DNA of 64,000 nucleotides from JAITVB01 sp031553805 (lineage in GTDB: Bacteria > Bacteroidota > Bacteroidia > Bacteroidales > Rikenellaceae): contig JAVBLC010000004.1 in NCBI GenBank assembly GCA_031553805.1, forward strand, positions 58,287 through 122,286, in the 5' to 3' direction. The notes beneath the pieces are model-generated. The model did not search any database, was not told where the DNA came from, and was given only the letters and a program-made list of their open reading frames with translations. Of the stretch, positions 48,773 through 57,263 are shown in pieces. Position numbers and translations under genes: made by a program. Position 1 is the stretch's first letter, and each line of letters begins with the position of its first letter.

Positions 48773-49978
48773 CTACGGAAGCGCCTCAACCTCCAAAGAG
48801 GCCATGATTAACGGGCCTATACCTTTAGCATCGTTGTCGCGGACGGTCGTGTTGATGTAGTAGTTGAACGTCCCGTCGCGGTAGGGGTTACCGCCCAGCC
48901 CGGCGCCGGCGCAACATTTGGTGAGCGACACGACACCCTGCTCGTCGACCGTCACGAAATGGTCGATCAGACCGTTATAGCCTTTCATCGCCGGTTCGAG
49001 GTACGACTGCGCGAGATAACCCTTGCGCACCCCCTTCAGCATACCGTAGGTAAACATCGACGTACCGGTCGTTTCGATGTAGTTGCCGTATTCGCCAGGC
49101 AGGTCCATCACCTGCCACCAGCCGCCCGTTTCGGGATCCTGTTCGCGCACCAGCACGTCGGTGATCTTGTTGAACAAACGGATCAGGCTGTCGCGCTTGG
49201 GCTGGTCTGCCGGAATGTAGTCCAACACGTCGACAATGGCCATGTAATACCACCCCAGGCCGCGTCCCCACACGTGTTCAGACTGGCCGGTCACCGGATC
49301 GGCCCAATCCATCTTCTTACCTTCGGGCGAGTCGTCGAAGGCGTGGCGGTAAAGGCCGTTCTTCGGGTCGTAAGTGCGTTCGGCAATCACAAAAAACTGG
49401 GTAAACACGTCGTCGAATTCCGACGGGTCGCCCCAACGCTGGATGTACTCGGCATAAAGCGGATCGCCCATATAGATGCCGTCGAGCCACATCTGCATCG
49501 GGTAAACCTGCTTGTGCCAAAACCCGCCCTGGGTCGTGCGGGGCTGCGAGCGCAATTGCGAGCGCAGGGTGTCGAGCACCGTCTTGTAGCGCGGATCCTG
49601 CGTCTTGTCGTAGAGCGCGAAGAGGAACTTGCCCGGCTTCACGTGATCGAGGTTGTAGTTGGTCAGGCGGTAGCCGTAGATGTTGCCGTCGGCGTCGATC
49701 AGCGTGTCGGCATAGGCTTTCGCATAGTTGAAATAGATTTCGTTGTTCGTCCGTGCGTAGAGGTCCATAAAGGCTTCGCATACCAAGCCGTTGGTGTAGT
49801 TCCACTTCTTCGATTCCACAAAATCGAGGCGCGAGGGATCGGGGTTGCGGATCATCTCCGAACGGGCGATGCGTTCCGACCACGGCAGTTTGTCGTCGAC
49901 CAGCAGCTTTTGCTTGCACGAGGTCAGGGCCAACGCCGTAGAGGCGACCAGCACCAAACTTAAAATCAGTTTTTTCAT
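48773..49978 (-). CDS. GH105 unsaturated rhamnogalacturonyl/glucuronyl hydrolase
   Basis: A 401-residue lipoprotein-like enzyme: M-K-K, hydrophobic core, L-A-L-T-S-C with Cys21. The (alpha/alpha)6-barrel pattern of GH88/GH105 follows: WNYTNGLVCEAFMDLYART, the MWLDGIYMGDP motif with catalytic D166, GLYRHAFDD, the HVWGRGLGWYYMAIVD helix and a TGTSMFTYGMLKGVRKGYL end. These enzymes remove the unsaturated uronic acid left by pectin or rhamnogalacturonan lyases. It follows the GH28 gene by 37 bp, forming a pectin pair. SusC/SusD genes are absent. Confidence 0.92.
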   Translation of the reverse strand: MKKLILSLVLVASTALALTSCKQKLLVDDKLPWSERIARSEMIRNPDPSRLDFVESKKWNYTNGLVCEAFMDLYARTNNEIYFNYAKAYADTLIDADGNIYGYRLTNYNLDHVKPGKFLFALYDKTQDPRYKTVLDTLRSQLRSQPRTTQGGFWHKQVYPMQMWLDGIYMGDPLYAEYIQRWGDPSEFDDVFTQFFVIAERTYDPKNGLYRHAFDDSPEGKKMDWADPVTGQSEHVWGRGLGWYYMAIVDVLDYIPADQPKRDSLIRLFNKITDVLVREQDPETGGWWQVMDLPGEYGNYIETTGTSMFTYGMLKGVRKGYLAQSYLEPAMKGYNGLIDHFVTVDEQGVVSLTKCCAGAGLGGNPYRDGTFNYYINTTVRDNDAKGIGPLIMASLEVEALP

Positions 49979-50015
49979 CGTTTTATTTTTAGTGGGTTAG
50001 GGATCTGTGAAACGG

Positions 50016-51584
50016 TTATTTCGGCAACTTCACATTGTTCGTCAGCGGGCCGTCGACCACAAACGGATCTTGTGTTCCCGGAGCAACCTTCAGGCCGGTA
50101 GCGTCTACATTCTTCGAATTGAAGACTTTCAAGATCGGGCCTTGTTTCGGCAAAATAGTGACGTTCTTGAAGGTGATACCGTCCGAATCGTTCATCACGA
50201 TCCCGGCGTTGCTCTGGATCACGGCGTTTTCTACGCTCACGTTCTTGACGTTCATTTCGGGCAGGCCGTTGAAGAGGATAGCCGTGGCAGCTCCGCGGCA
50301 AGTGATGTTCTTCATAAAAATGTTGCGGAACTGCGGGGTGCCTTCGTTCACTTCGGGCACGGTGGCGCTGCGGTTGCCGTAATAAAGGTCAAAGAGGATG
50401 GCCTGGGTCGGAATGTCGGTCATGTCGATGTTTTCGATCCAGATGTTTTCGACCAGGCCGCCGCGCCCGCGGGTGGTTTTGAAGCGCAGGCCGACGTCGG
50501 TGCCCATGAAGGTGCAGTTGCGCACCCACACGTTGTTCACCCCGCCCGACATTTCGCTGCCGATCACGAAGCCGCCGTGGCCGTGGTAGACGATGCAGTT
50601 GTCGATGATCATGTTTTTGGTCGGCATGCCGCGGTCGCGTCCTTCCTGGTCTTTGCCCGATTTGACGCAGATCGCGTCGTCGCCCACGTCGAAGCTGCTG
50701 TTGACCACCAATACATTCGAGCACGATTCGGCGTCGAGGCCGTCACCGTTCTGCGAGTACCACGGGTTGCGAATTTTCACATTATCAAGCGTGAGATTTT
50801 CACACATCAGCGGGTGTACATTCCACGCCGGCGAATTCTGGAAAGTTACGCCCTGCAACAGGATGTTCTTGCACTCGATCAGGCTCACCATCACGGGACG
50901 GTAGTAGGCCCGGTTGGCTTTCTGCTGTTCGGGGGTGAGCTGGCTCAGCTCGGTGGGGCGTCCGCCGCCGTCGACACGGGCGTAGGTGTCACGCGCGCCT
51001 TCGGTCGGGAACCACATATTGCCCTGGGTGTTGACCGAACCGCCGCTACGCAGGAGTTGGTTCCACTGGTTGTCGGTCATCTTTTCCTTTTTCACCGGGC
51101 GCCAGGCGTCGCCGTTGCCGTCGATGGTGCCGTCGCCGGTGATGGCGATGTTTTTCACCCCTTTAGCCGTGATGGGCGAGGTGGCTTTGATCGCTTTCCA
51201 TCCTTCGAAATTGGTTTCGATCAGGGGGTATTCTTCGAGGTTGTCGCTGAAGAGGATCAGGGCGCCGGCATCGAGGTGGAGGTTGATGTTGTCCTTGAGG
51301 ATGATCGGGCCGGTGATCCAGATGCCGCGGGGAACGATGAGTTTGCCGCCGCCTTTGGCGCTGAGGGCATCGATGGCTTTGGCAAATGCGGCGGTGTTCG
51401 AGGTGAGGCCGTCGCCTACGCCGCCGTGGGCAGTGATCGCCACGGTGTTATTGGGGAACGTGGGTTGCACCACTTTGTTCATTTTGAAGGGGATGCCTTC
51501 GTAGTACCTGTCATAGGCTTTGTCTTGGGCGCGGAGGGTGATGGCCAACATCACCACTGCCACAAAAAGAAGTGTTTTTTTCAT
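50016..51584 (-). CDS. GH28 polygalacturonase-like enzyme
   Basis: A 522-residue secreted protein with a right-handed beta-helix. The signal peptide starts M-K-K-T at 51584 and ends A-Q. A start further upstream would translate the family-A repeat and is rejected. GH28 catalytic motifs are present: N279-G-D281 (GDGLD), D302-D303 in VGDDAI, G335-H-G337 and R367-F-K369. The N-terminal GGVGDGLTSNTAAFAKAID and GGGKLIVPRGIWITGPI belong to the same family. It hydrolyses galacturonan or rhamnogalacturonan backbones, or works as an exo-enzyme on short chains. Confidence 0.93.
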   Translation of the reverse strand: MKKTLLFVAVVMLAITLRAQDKAYDRYYEGIPFKMNKVVQPTFPNNTVAITAHGGVGDGLTSNTAAFAKAIDALSAKGGGKLIVPRGIWITGPIILKDNINLHLDAGALILFSDNLEEYPLIETNFEGWKAIKATSPITAKGVKNIAITGDGTIDGNGDAWRPVKKEKMTDNQWNQLLRSGGSVNTQGNMWFPTEGARDTYARVDGGGRPTELSQLTPEQQKANRAYYRPVMVSLIECKNILLQGVTFQNSPAWNVHPLMCENLTLDNVKIRNPWYSQNGDGLDAESCSNVLVVNSSFDVGDDAICVKSGKDQEGRDRGMPTKNMIIDNCIVYHGHGGFVIGSEMSGGVNNVWVRNCTFMGTDVGLRFKTTRGRGGLVENIWIENIDMTDIPTQAILFDLYYGNRSATVPEVNEGTPQFRNIFMKNITCRGAATAILFNGLPEMNVKNVSVENAVIQSNAGIVMNDSDGITFKNVTILPKQGPILKVFNSKNVDATGLKVAPGTQDPFVVDGPLTNNVKLPK

Positions 51585-51619
51585 ATCCTTAAAAGTTTCA
51601 ATTCGTTTCATCAAAGTCA

Positions 51620-51805
51620 CCCCAGGAAAGCAAAGCTTTCCAGAAAAATTTTTACGTCGCTTTTTATAAAAAGCGACAGTTCCTTGGGCGTAGCCAAGCG
51701 CGGAGGCCACGCTTTCCTGAGATTTTTTGTCCATCCTGATTCAGAAGCCTGATCGTTCCAATGCATAAAATCTCGTGTGCGCGGGGCTGCAAGCCCTGCG
51801 CACAA
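51620..51805 (-). repeat. Family-A modular repeat before the GH28 gene
   Basis: On the minus strand: GCGCAGGGCTTGCAGCCCCGCGC, a hairpin starting CGAGATTTTATGCATTGGAA and ending in AAAAAATCTCA, AGCGTGGCC, the perfect palindrome GTCGCTTTTTATAAAAAGCGAC at 51656-51677, AAAAATTTTTCTGG and a GAAAGCTTTGCTTTC palindrome. It is the same module order as at 4.7-4.9 and 21.3 kb. Confidence 0.8.
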
Positions 51806-52090
51806 AGAAGTTTTTCTCTCTATTTAAAAGAACTTTTTCTTCAGGTATTTCTCTCCAACTTTTTTTCTTGATAAAAAAAGTTGCAAAAAAAAAATCAAGC
51901 GCTTCAAGGAAATGGCTAAAAAACCTTCCGAAAAGCTACTTCGTCCACAACTCGCCCTGCGGGCTCAAACAGTGGACTCCGCTACGCTTTCTTCCGTATT
52001 TTTCTTTACGCCAATCGGCTATATGCGCGTGGCAGGCCTTCGGCCTGCGCCTATCGGCACTCCGTGAATGGCTTCGCCGCTTCAAGTAGT
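51806..52090. other. Gene-free remainder of the GH28-esterase gap
   Basis: About 285 bp without a convincing gene. It holds an AACTTTTTTTCTTGATAAAAAAAGTT-type inverted repeat (about 51857-51882) and the CGTCCACAACTCGCCC...CAGTGGACTCCGC unit at 51942-51990, a near copy of 15697-15747, which can fold through GTCCAC/GTGGAC. A GGCAGGCCTTCGGCCTGC hairpin follows near 52031-52048. Confidence 0.6.
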
Positions 52091-52128
52091 AATCGAGGCT
52101 TTCCTCTGACGGGAAAGCCTCGATTTTA
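52091..52128 (-). terminator. Terminator after the esterase gene
   Basis: On the minus strand AATCGAGGCTTTCC pairs with GGAAAGCCTCGATT around a short loop, right after the stop codon. Confidence 0.85.
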
Positions 52129-54150
52129 TTATTGGTTGACCGTTACGTTCACCTTGCGGTTCTTGAGCGCAGCCACCAGATCGGTCAGGTCATACTGCAG
52201 GGCAGCCCCCGGCACGATGTAACTGATCGGTTCCCACATCGTCGGATTGTCGAGGATCACTTTCCAGGTCGGCACCGTAGTCTTGAGCTTCATCGTTCCG
52301 ACGCGCGTGTCGAGGATCGCCGCGTGCAGGGCCGGGGCCACGCACTTGCCGTAGGCCTCGATCGTGAGCGGATGGCCCTTGAACCGCGGTTCGGTCGCCG
52401 CATACTCGATCAACATCAAAAAGTCCTTGGCCCGTTGCGCCACGACCGATTCGCCGAGGTGCATCGCCACCATTGCATTGGTATACTCCGTATTGTAGAA
52501 CTTCATGTCGTTGCGGGGCAACGGCCGGCCGTCGGCCGCCAGTTTGTCGGTCGTTTCGCCCAGGCCGCGCAGGTCGGCCGCGATGACGATGTTCCCGCCC
52601 GAAGCCATCAGGTCGAGTTCATATGTGCTCGGGGCAAACTTGGCCTTGCCCTCGTCATGGGTGAAAATGATCACCGGCGCATCGGCCTTGATCTGGTTCG
52701 GCACGAAAACCAGGCACGGGATCGGCGTTTCGTCCACGGCGTGGATAATCAGCTTTTCGATCTTGTAATTGCCGCCCGAGAGTGTGCTGCGCACCGACTC
52801 GGGACGGATCGGGGCCAGCGGCGTGATGCGGGCCGTGGTGCGCACGATCCGCTGCTGCTCGGCCACCGGCTTCCCTGCAAAGGCGGCACGGGTCGGGGCA
52901 GCTTTCGTCCAAAGGGCTTCATTACGCTTCGGGATAAACATTTCGTTGGCGTAGAACTGGCTCAGGTTGCCGGTCGTGGTGACGTTCATCTTCGCCACAT
53001 CGACCGGGGTGAAAGTATATGCCGCCACCACGGTCTGATTCCCGCCTACGAGGTATTTCAGGAACCAGTTCATCATCACGTCCTGCTTGTCTTTCGGATA
53101 GACATGGCCGTCGTCGCCGAAATACATCGTGACCTGTTCTTTCTTGCCATAGGCGTTATACAGGTTCTGCAATTCGCGGTAAGCGACCTCGGCCCCGATG
53201 CGATCGACGATGTCGTAGTTGCCCCCGATGATGGCCACCGGCTTCGGCGCCACGGCGGCAATGAAATCGGCCTCTTCGAGCAGCGCAGCCCCTTCGCCGG
53301 CAATGTGCTGGCAACCGTCTGCCGCACCGCCGGTTTCGATCGCGCGGCGACGCTGGGTAAAGTATCCGCCCACACCGGCCACTTTCACGCGGTCGTCATA
53401 CGAGAGCAGGTAGCACGACTGCGTCCCCCCGCCCGAAAAACCGAAGCAACCGATGCGGTTCACATCGACTTCGGGGCGCAAAACAAGGTAGTCGATCCCG
53501 CGGGCGTTGTCCCACAGTTCGTCCTTCACGGTGCCCTGCCCGAGCAGGAGCGAGTTGTTATTGAGCAGCGTATGTTCGGTCGTGCCGCCGCGGGCCTGCG
53601 GATTGCCCTGGGCGTCGATCAGCTGCATCCGTTCGCCTTGCGACACGGGGTCGATACACATCATGATCATGCCGTTAGCGGTGTAAAGCGCACCGCTGTT
53701 CTGTTCGCCTACGGAATTTTTCCCTTGGGCCCCGTGGCCGCACAGCACCACGACGGCGGGATATTTCCCGGCCTTTTTCGGGCGGTAGAGTGTGGCCGTC
53801 ACGTGGCGGTTGGGCGAACTTTCGTAGAGGATGTTTTCCATGATGAAGCTGCCCATATCGTACGTGGCGGTCACCTTGGCGTTGAGCGGCGTTTTTTCGG
53901 GCATTTCGCCCAGGATATCGAGGTAGGCCTGCTTGGCGCGGGCGCTGTAAGCCTTGGCCTTTTCGGGGGTCACGGGCGTGTAGAACACGCTGTCACGCGG
54001 CCCGTACTGGACATACATCCGGTGAATCAGGTAGCGGTAATACATCTCGTTCTGGGCGAACGAAAGCACATTGTACTCGCCCTGGGCCTGGGCCGCTTTT
54101 CCAAAAGCGAACAGGGCCGTCACGAGCAACAGGGAACGGATCAATTTCAT
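52129..54150 (-). CDS. Two-domain alpha/beta-hydrolase (acetyl xylan esterase-like)
   Basis: A 673-residue secreted protein (signal peptide to about A-Q-A-Q23). Domain 1 (about 60-400) is an alpha/beta-hydrolase of the acetyl xylan esterase/dienelactone hydrolase type: oxyanion H-G-A-Q-G near 139, nucleophile S239 in GFSGGGT, an Asp in IIGGNYDIVD and a His in YFGDDGHVYP. Domain 2 (about 460-650) repeats the fold (ETPIPCLVFVPNQ; VIIFTHDEGKAKFAPS; VIAADLRGLGE), but the nucleophile elbow reads Y600-G-K-C603, so it has Cys instead of Ser or is inactive. Probably removes acetyl or other esters from plant polysaccharides. Its neighbours are pectin enzymes. Confidence 0.82.
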   Translation of the reverse strand: MKLIRSLLLVTALFAFGKAAQAQGEYNVLSFAQNEMYYRYLIHRMYVQYGPRDSVFYTPVTPEKAKAYSARAKQAYLDILGEMPEKTPLNAKVTATYDMGSFIMENILYESSPNRHVTATLYRPKKAGKYPAVVVLCGHGAQGKNSVGEQNSGALYTANGMIMMCIDPVSQGERMQLIDAQGNPQARGGTTEHTLLNNNSLLLGQGTVKDELWDNARGIDYLVLRPEVDVNRIGCFGFSGGGTQSCYLLSYDDRVKVAGVGGYFTQRRRAIETGGAADGCQHIAGEGAALLEEADFIAAVAPKPVAIIGGNYDIVDRIGAEVAYRELQNLYNAYGKKEQVTMYFGDDGHVYPKDKQDVMMNWFLKYLVGGNQTVVAAYTFTPVDVAKMNVTTTGNLSQFYANEMFIPKRNEALWTKAAPTRAAFAGKPVAEQQRIVRTTARITPLAPIRPESVRSTLSGGNYKIEKLIIHAVDETPIPCLVFVPNQIKADAPVIIFTHDEGKAKFAPSTYELDLMASGGNIVIAADLRGLGETTDKLAADGRPLPRNDMKFYNTEYTNAMVAMHLGESVVAQRAKDFLMLIEYAATEPRFKGHPLTIEAYGKCVAPALHAAILDTRVGTMKLKTTVPTWKVILDNPTMWEPISYIVPGAALQYDLTDLVAALKNRKVNVTVNQ

Positions 54151-54281
54151 AGTCAGGTTGGGTTATTTGGGAACAAGGTACAAAAAAGAACGGAGCATTG
54201 TACGCGTTTTTCAAAAATCAGCAACAAAAAGGTACGGAGATTGCACCGACTGACCATAATTTATCAAATAACCTATTTTTT

Positions 54282-54749
54282 ATGAAAAAATCGTTGAACA
54301 TTGCCCTGCCGGTCGTGGTTTGCCTGCTGACGGGATGGGTCGCTTCGCTGCTCCAAAACGATGCGCTGATGGTATGGTATCCGTCGCTCGTGAAATCGAC
54401 ACTGACGCCGCCAAACGCCGTTTTTCCCATTGCGTGGGGGATTCTTTATATCCTCATGGGGGTATCGATCGGCCTGATCCTCAACCGGGCAAACAAACGC
54501 GAACGGCGGTTTTTCACCGCGCTGTTCGACGTGCAACTCTTGTTTAATTTTCTTTGGAGCATCGCCTTTTTTGTCCTCGAAAGCCCGTTATTGGGGCTGA
54601 TCGACATCGTGATTCTCGATGGGTTGGTTGTCTTTTACATCATCCGAAGCTGGAGAACCTTCCGGACAGCGTCGCTACTTTTCGTGCCCTATGCCGCCTG
54701 GATTATTTTTGCTACTTACCTCAATTTCTTTATTTTGATTCACAACTAA
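54282..54749 (+). CDS. tspO: TspO/MBR family protein
   Basis: A 155-residue protein with five membrane helices, the TspO/peripheral-benzodiazepine-receptor fold. The W-x-P-x-Y/Y-x-x-M pattern is seen as MVWYPSLVKSTLTPPNAVFPIAWGILYILMGVSIG, followed by FDVQLLFNFLWSIAFF and the final RTFRTASLLFVPYAAWIIFATYLNFFI, where family members bind porphyrins and cholesterol-like ligands. It probably binds or degrades tetrapyrroles. Divergent from the esterase gene; a strong terminator follows. Confidence 0.94.
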   Translation: MKKSLNIALPVVVCLLTGWVASLLQNDALMVWYPSLVKSTLTPPNAVFPIAWGILYILMGVSIGLILNRANKRERRFFTALFDVQLLFNFLWSIAFFVLESPLLGLIDIVILDGLVVFYIIRSWRTFRTASLLFVPYAAWIIFATYLNFFILIHN

Positions 54750-54845
54750 ATTTTTGCTGATAGAGGCGTTTCCCCTGTCTAGAAAACAAAGCCAAAGCCC
54801 AGAGCTTGCCGACCGCAAGAAAATAGCGATGAGAATTTAGATATA

Positions 54846-54879
54846 AAAACGGGAGCGGACAATGTCCGCTCCCGTTTTC
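54846..54879. terminator. Bidirectional terminator between tspO and the Gfo/Idh gene
   Basis: AAAACGGGAGCGGAC, loop AAT, GTCCGCTCCCGTTTT; a perfect 15-bp stem. Confidence 0.92.
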
Positions 54880-54913
54880 AAAAAGGCCCGCCACAAGACG
54901 GAATCCCCAGGCA

Positions 54914-56290
54914 TTAGCCAATATACTGTTTTTTGGCTTGCGGCTTGATGCTGGTCAGGTCGGCGATCTTGATCGGCTGACCCGAGTCGCAGCTCTTACG
55001 CGCGGCAATCCCCACCAGGCACGACAGCGCACCGTCGCGTACCCCGGCCGACTGGCGATACGGATCTTCCGGCAGGTTGAGGAAAATCTTGTCCAGCATA
55101 CGGTAGTCGCCGCCGCCGTGTCCGCCTTCGCCGGCGTTGTGCGAGATGCGATAGTAATCGCGCAGCCCGAAGCCTTTGGTCACCACGATTTCGTCGTAAT
55201 CGGCGTTGTACGAGGGATTCGACTCCTGTATCCACGCTTCGAGGCGGCCCTGCGTCCCGTTGAAAGCGATGCGGTAGCCTTCGTAGGGCGAATAGGTGGT
55301 CAGCGAGTAGCTCACCTGGACCCCGTTGGCATAGCGGATCGACGCGCCCATCTTGTCAAAGATGTCGATGTCTTCCTTGAACACGCAACCGTCGCGGTTG
55401 TAACCGTCGTACTTTTCGTTGTCGACGTAAAGCGCCTTGAGGCGGGCGTTGGCCAACACGTCGAAATAGAATTTGCAGACCTTTTTCTTGTCGCACACGC
55501 GGCAGGTGGTGCTGCGGTACGGGCCTTTCTTGCCGTAGAAGTCGAGCGCACCGAAAGCGAATACCTCTTCCGGATCGGAATCGAGCCAGTAGTTCAACAG
55601 GTCGAAATGGTGGGTCGCCTTGTGCACCCACAGCGAACCGCTGAATTCGCGGCGACGGTGCCAGCGGCGAAAGTAGTCGGCGCCGTGGCGGGTGTCGAGG
55701 TACCAGTGAAAATCGACCGAGGTCACTTCGCCGATCTCGCCCTTGCGCAACAGTTCCCATATCTTTTCACGGTGGGGCGAGTAGCGGTAGTTGAAGGTCA
55801 CAGTCACCTTTTTGCCGAATTTCTTTTCAGCGTCGATGATCGCCTGGCACTTGGTTTCGTCAATGGTCATCGGTTTTTCGGTGATGATGTCCGCACCGAG
55901 TTCCATCCCGCGGACGATATACTGGTGGTGAAAACCGTCGACGGTGGTCACGATCAGCGTGTCGGGCTTGGTTTCGGCCATCATCTTTTCGAAATCGGTG
56001 AACGTGGGGCACGTTACGCCCATCATCTTTTTCACGGTGTCGGCGCGGCCGATGTTGGGGTCGCACAAGCCGACGAACTCCATGCGGTCAGCGTAGCGGT
56101 TTACCACCGGGTTACCCCACATGCCTTGTCCGCGGTGACCGGTGCCGATCATCGCCACACGGCGTTTTTTGACCGGGTCGGCCGCTGCCAGGGGACCGTT
56201 GGTGAATGCCGAAGCAGGATTGATCAGCAGGCTGCCGGTCACCAGCCCCATTGCTTTGAGAAAATCTCTGCGGTTAATCGTGTTTGCCAT
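54914..56290 (-). CDS. Tat-exported Gfo/Idh/MocA family oxidoreductase
   Basis: A 458-residue NAD(P)-dependent sugar oxidoreductase-like protein. The N-terminus has a twin-arginine signal (N-R-R-D-F-L-K-A at 6-13, hydrophobic stretch, A-S-A at about 26-28), so it is folded before export. The Rossmann motif is IGTGHRGQG (48-56) and the active-site E-K-P is in IITEKPMTID. A Cys group, TCRVCDKKKVCKFYF (about 263-277), may bind metal. The C-terminal beta-sheet domain has YRYSPHREKIWELLRKGEIG. Periplasmic relatives include GH109-type N-acetylgalactosaminidases and inositol dehydrogenases; the substrate here is unknown. A -7 box is at 56333. Confidence 0.88.
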   Translation of the reverse strand: MANTINRRDFLKAMGLVTGSLLINPASAFTNGPLAAADPVKKRRVAMIGTGHRGQGMWGNPVVNRYADRMEFVGLCDPNIGRADTVKKMMGVTCPTFTDFEKMMAETKPDTLIVTTVDGFHHQYIVRGMELGADIITEKPMTIDETKCQAIIDAEKKFGKKVTVTFNYRYSPHREKIWELLRKGEIGEVTSVDFHWYLDTRHGADYFRRWHRRREFSGSLWVHKATHHFDLLNYWLDSDPEEVFAFGALDFYGKKGPYRSTTCRVCDKKKVCKFYFDVLANARLKALYVDNEKYDGYNRDGCVFKEDIDIFDKMGASIRYANGVQVSYSLTTYSPYEGYRIAFNGTQGRLEAWIQESNPSYNADYDEIVVTKGFGLRDYYRISHNAGEGGHGGGDYRMLDKIFLNLPEDPYRQSAGVRDGALSCLVGIAARKSCDSGQPIKIADLTSIKPQAKKQYIG

Positions 56291-56332
56291 ATCTACGTTT
56301 TGGGTTGGGTTAAATTAGATTTGTGGATTTTA

Positions 56333-56340
56333 CAAAATTA
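56333..56340 (-). promoter_or_regulatory. -7 box for the Gfo/Idh gene
   Basis: TAATTTTG on the minus strand, 43 bp before the ATG. Confidence 0.55.
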
Positions 56341-56422
56341 TACGAAATCGCAGAATCTCCAAAAAACCGGCGGATTTTTGACGAAATCGCCCGGCCGCCA
56401 GACACTTTTCAACAGTTTTTGC

Positions 56423-56510
56423 TATATTTGTCAAGGCAAAATCAACTCTCCCGGGTGCCGGGAGGCACCTTTGTCAAGGCAAAGGAGAACACTCCGTGTG
56501 CCGGGAGGCA
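56423..56510 (+). repeat. -7 box and tandem family-B repeats in a lipoprotein gene leader
   Basis: TATATTTG (56423-56430) starts a TTTGTCAAGGCAAA stretch that is repeated exactly at 56470-56483. Between the two copies is CTCCCGGGTGCCGGGAG plus GCAC (56448-56468), and after the second is CTCCGTGTGCCGGGAG plus GCAC (56492-56510), followed by a half unit CCCGGGAGGCACC up to 56523. All of this lies between the promoter and the ATG at 56531. Confidence 0.82.
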
Positions 56511-56530
56511 CCCGGGAGGCACCATTGCGA

Positions 56531-57136
56531 ATGAAAACGACACTACGAAATATCGGATTGATCTTGTGGCTGCCCGCCTTGGCGCTGCTCCTTGCGGGGT
56601 GTGGCAAAGATTCGGGTACGGTACAGTGCGACTTCCGCCTGCTGGTTCAACTGCAGGAAAAAAGCGAGGGCGAACTCACCCCCGCCCCCGGCCTGATCGG
56701 ATTCTATTTCTACGGCGACACGACGCTATACCACAACGGCGGTTATGAACAGCTGACCCGCGGCGAACTTGCCGCCCGCGACGGCGGCGCCGCCCTGCGG
56801 GCAAACGGCGAAGCGGTCCGGGACGGAGAAGGCGTGCTCGTGTTCCCCGGTCTGACTGAGGTTCCCGTGACCCTGTTGTTCTGCGACACTGTCCGGAAGA
56901 TTTACGCCTTGCGTCTTGTCAATGTACTCGAACCGGGCATCGACGCCCTCCACACCCGCCTCAACATCGAACTCTGGAGCAATAGACTGACATTCCTGAA
57001 GTCGCAGTGGATAGTCACCATTCCGCCCGTCGTCGAACCCGAACCTGATCCCGAGGAGCCCATCGTCGATCCCCAAGAGCCTGCCGATCCCGAAAATCCG
57101 GAACATCCTGTAGAACCCGCAGAACCTACGGAATAA
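56531..57136 (+). CDS. Lipoprotein with acidic proline-rich tail
   Basis: A 201-residue lipoprotein: M-K-T-T-L-R-N, hydrophobic core and L-L-A-G-C. The mature part contains beta-strand-like segments (CDFRLLVQLQE; GLIGFYFYGDTTLYHN; VLVFPGLTEVPVTLLFC; YALRLVNVLE), a pattern of small DUF5119/fimbrillin-associated-like lipoproteins, but no family is firm. The last 40 residues are a PEPDPEEP-type acidic Pro/Glu/Asp tail ending in PVEPAEPTE, probably an extended spacer. The leader contains two family-B palindromes. Function unknown. Confidence 0.72.
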   Translation: MKTTLRNIGLILWLPALALLLAGCGKDSGTVQCDFRLLVQLQEKSEGELTPAPGLIGFYFYGDTTLYHNGGYEQLTRGELAARDGGAALRANGEAVRDGEGVLVFPGLTEVPVTLLFCDTVRKIYALRLVNVLEPGIDALHTRLNIELWSNRLTFLKSQWIVTIPPVVEPEPDPEEPIVDPQEPADPENPEHPVEPAEPTE

Positions 57137-57263
57137 CTCGCCGAGGGCGAAACTCTCCATTCCCCCTTTCCATCCACCCATTTTCCGCCAGCCCCTCGGT
57201 TTGGCCGGGATTTTGCTATTTTTATTGCAAACCAATTCTTTAATAACTTATTTCTCCTAACCT

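Noticed and set aside
51585..51734. Fifty-codon N-terminal extension of the GH28 protein
   Set aside because: It translates the family-A repeat; a good signal peptide begins at 51584.
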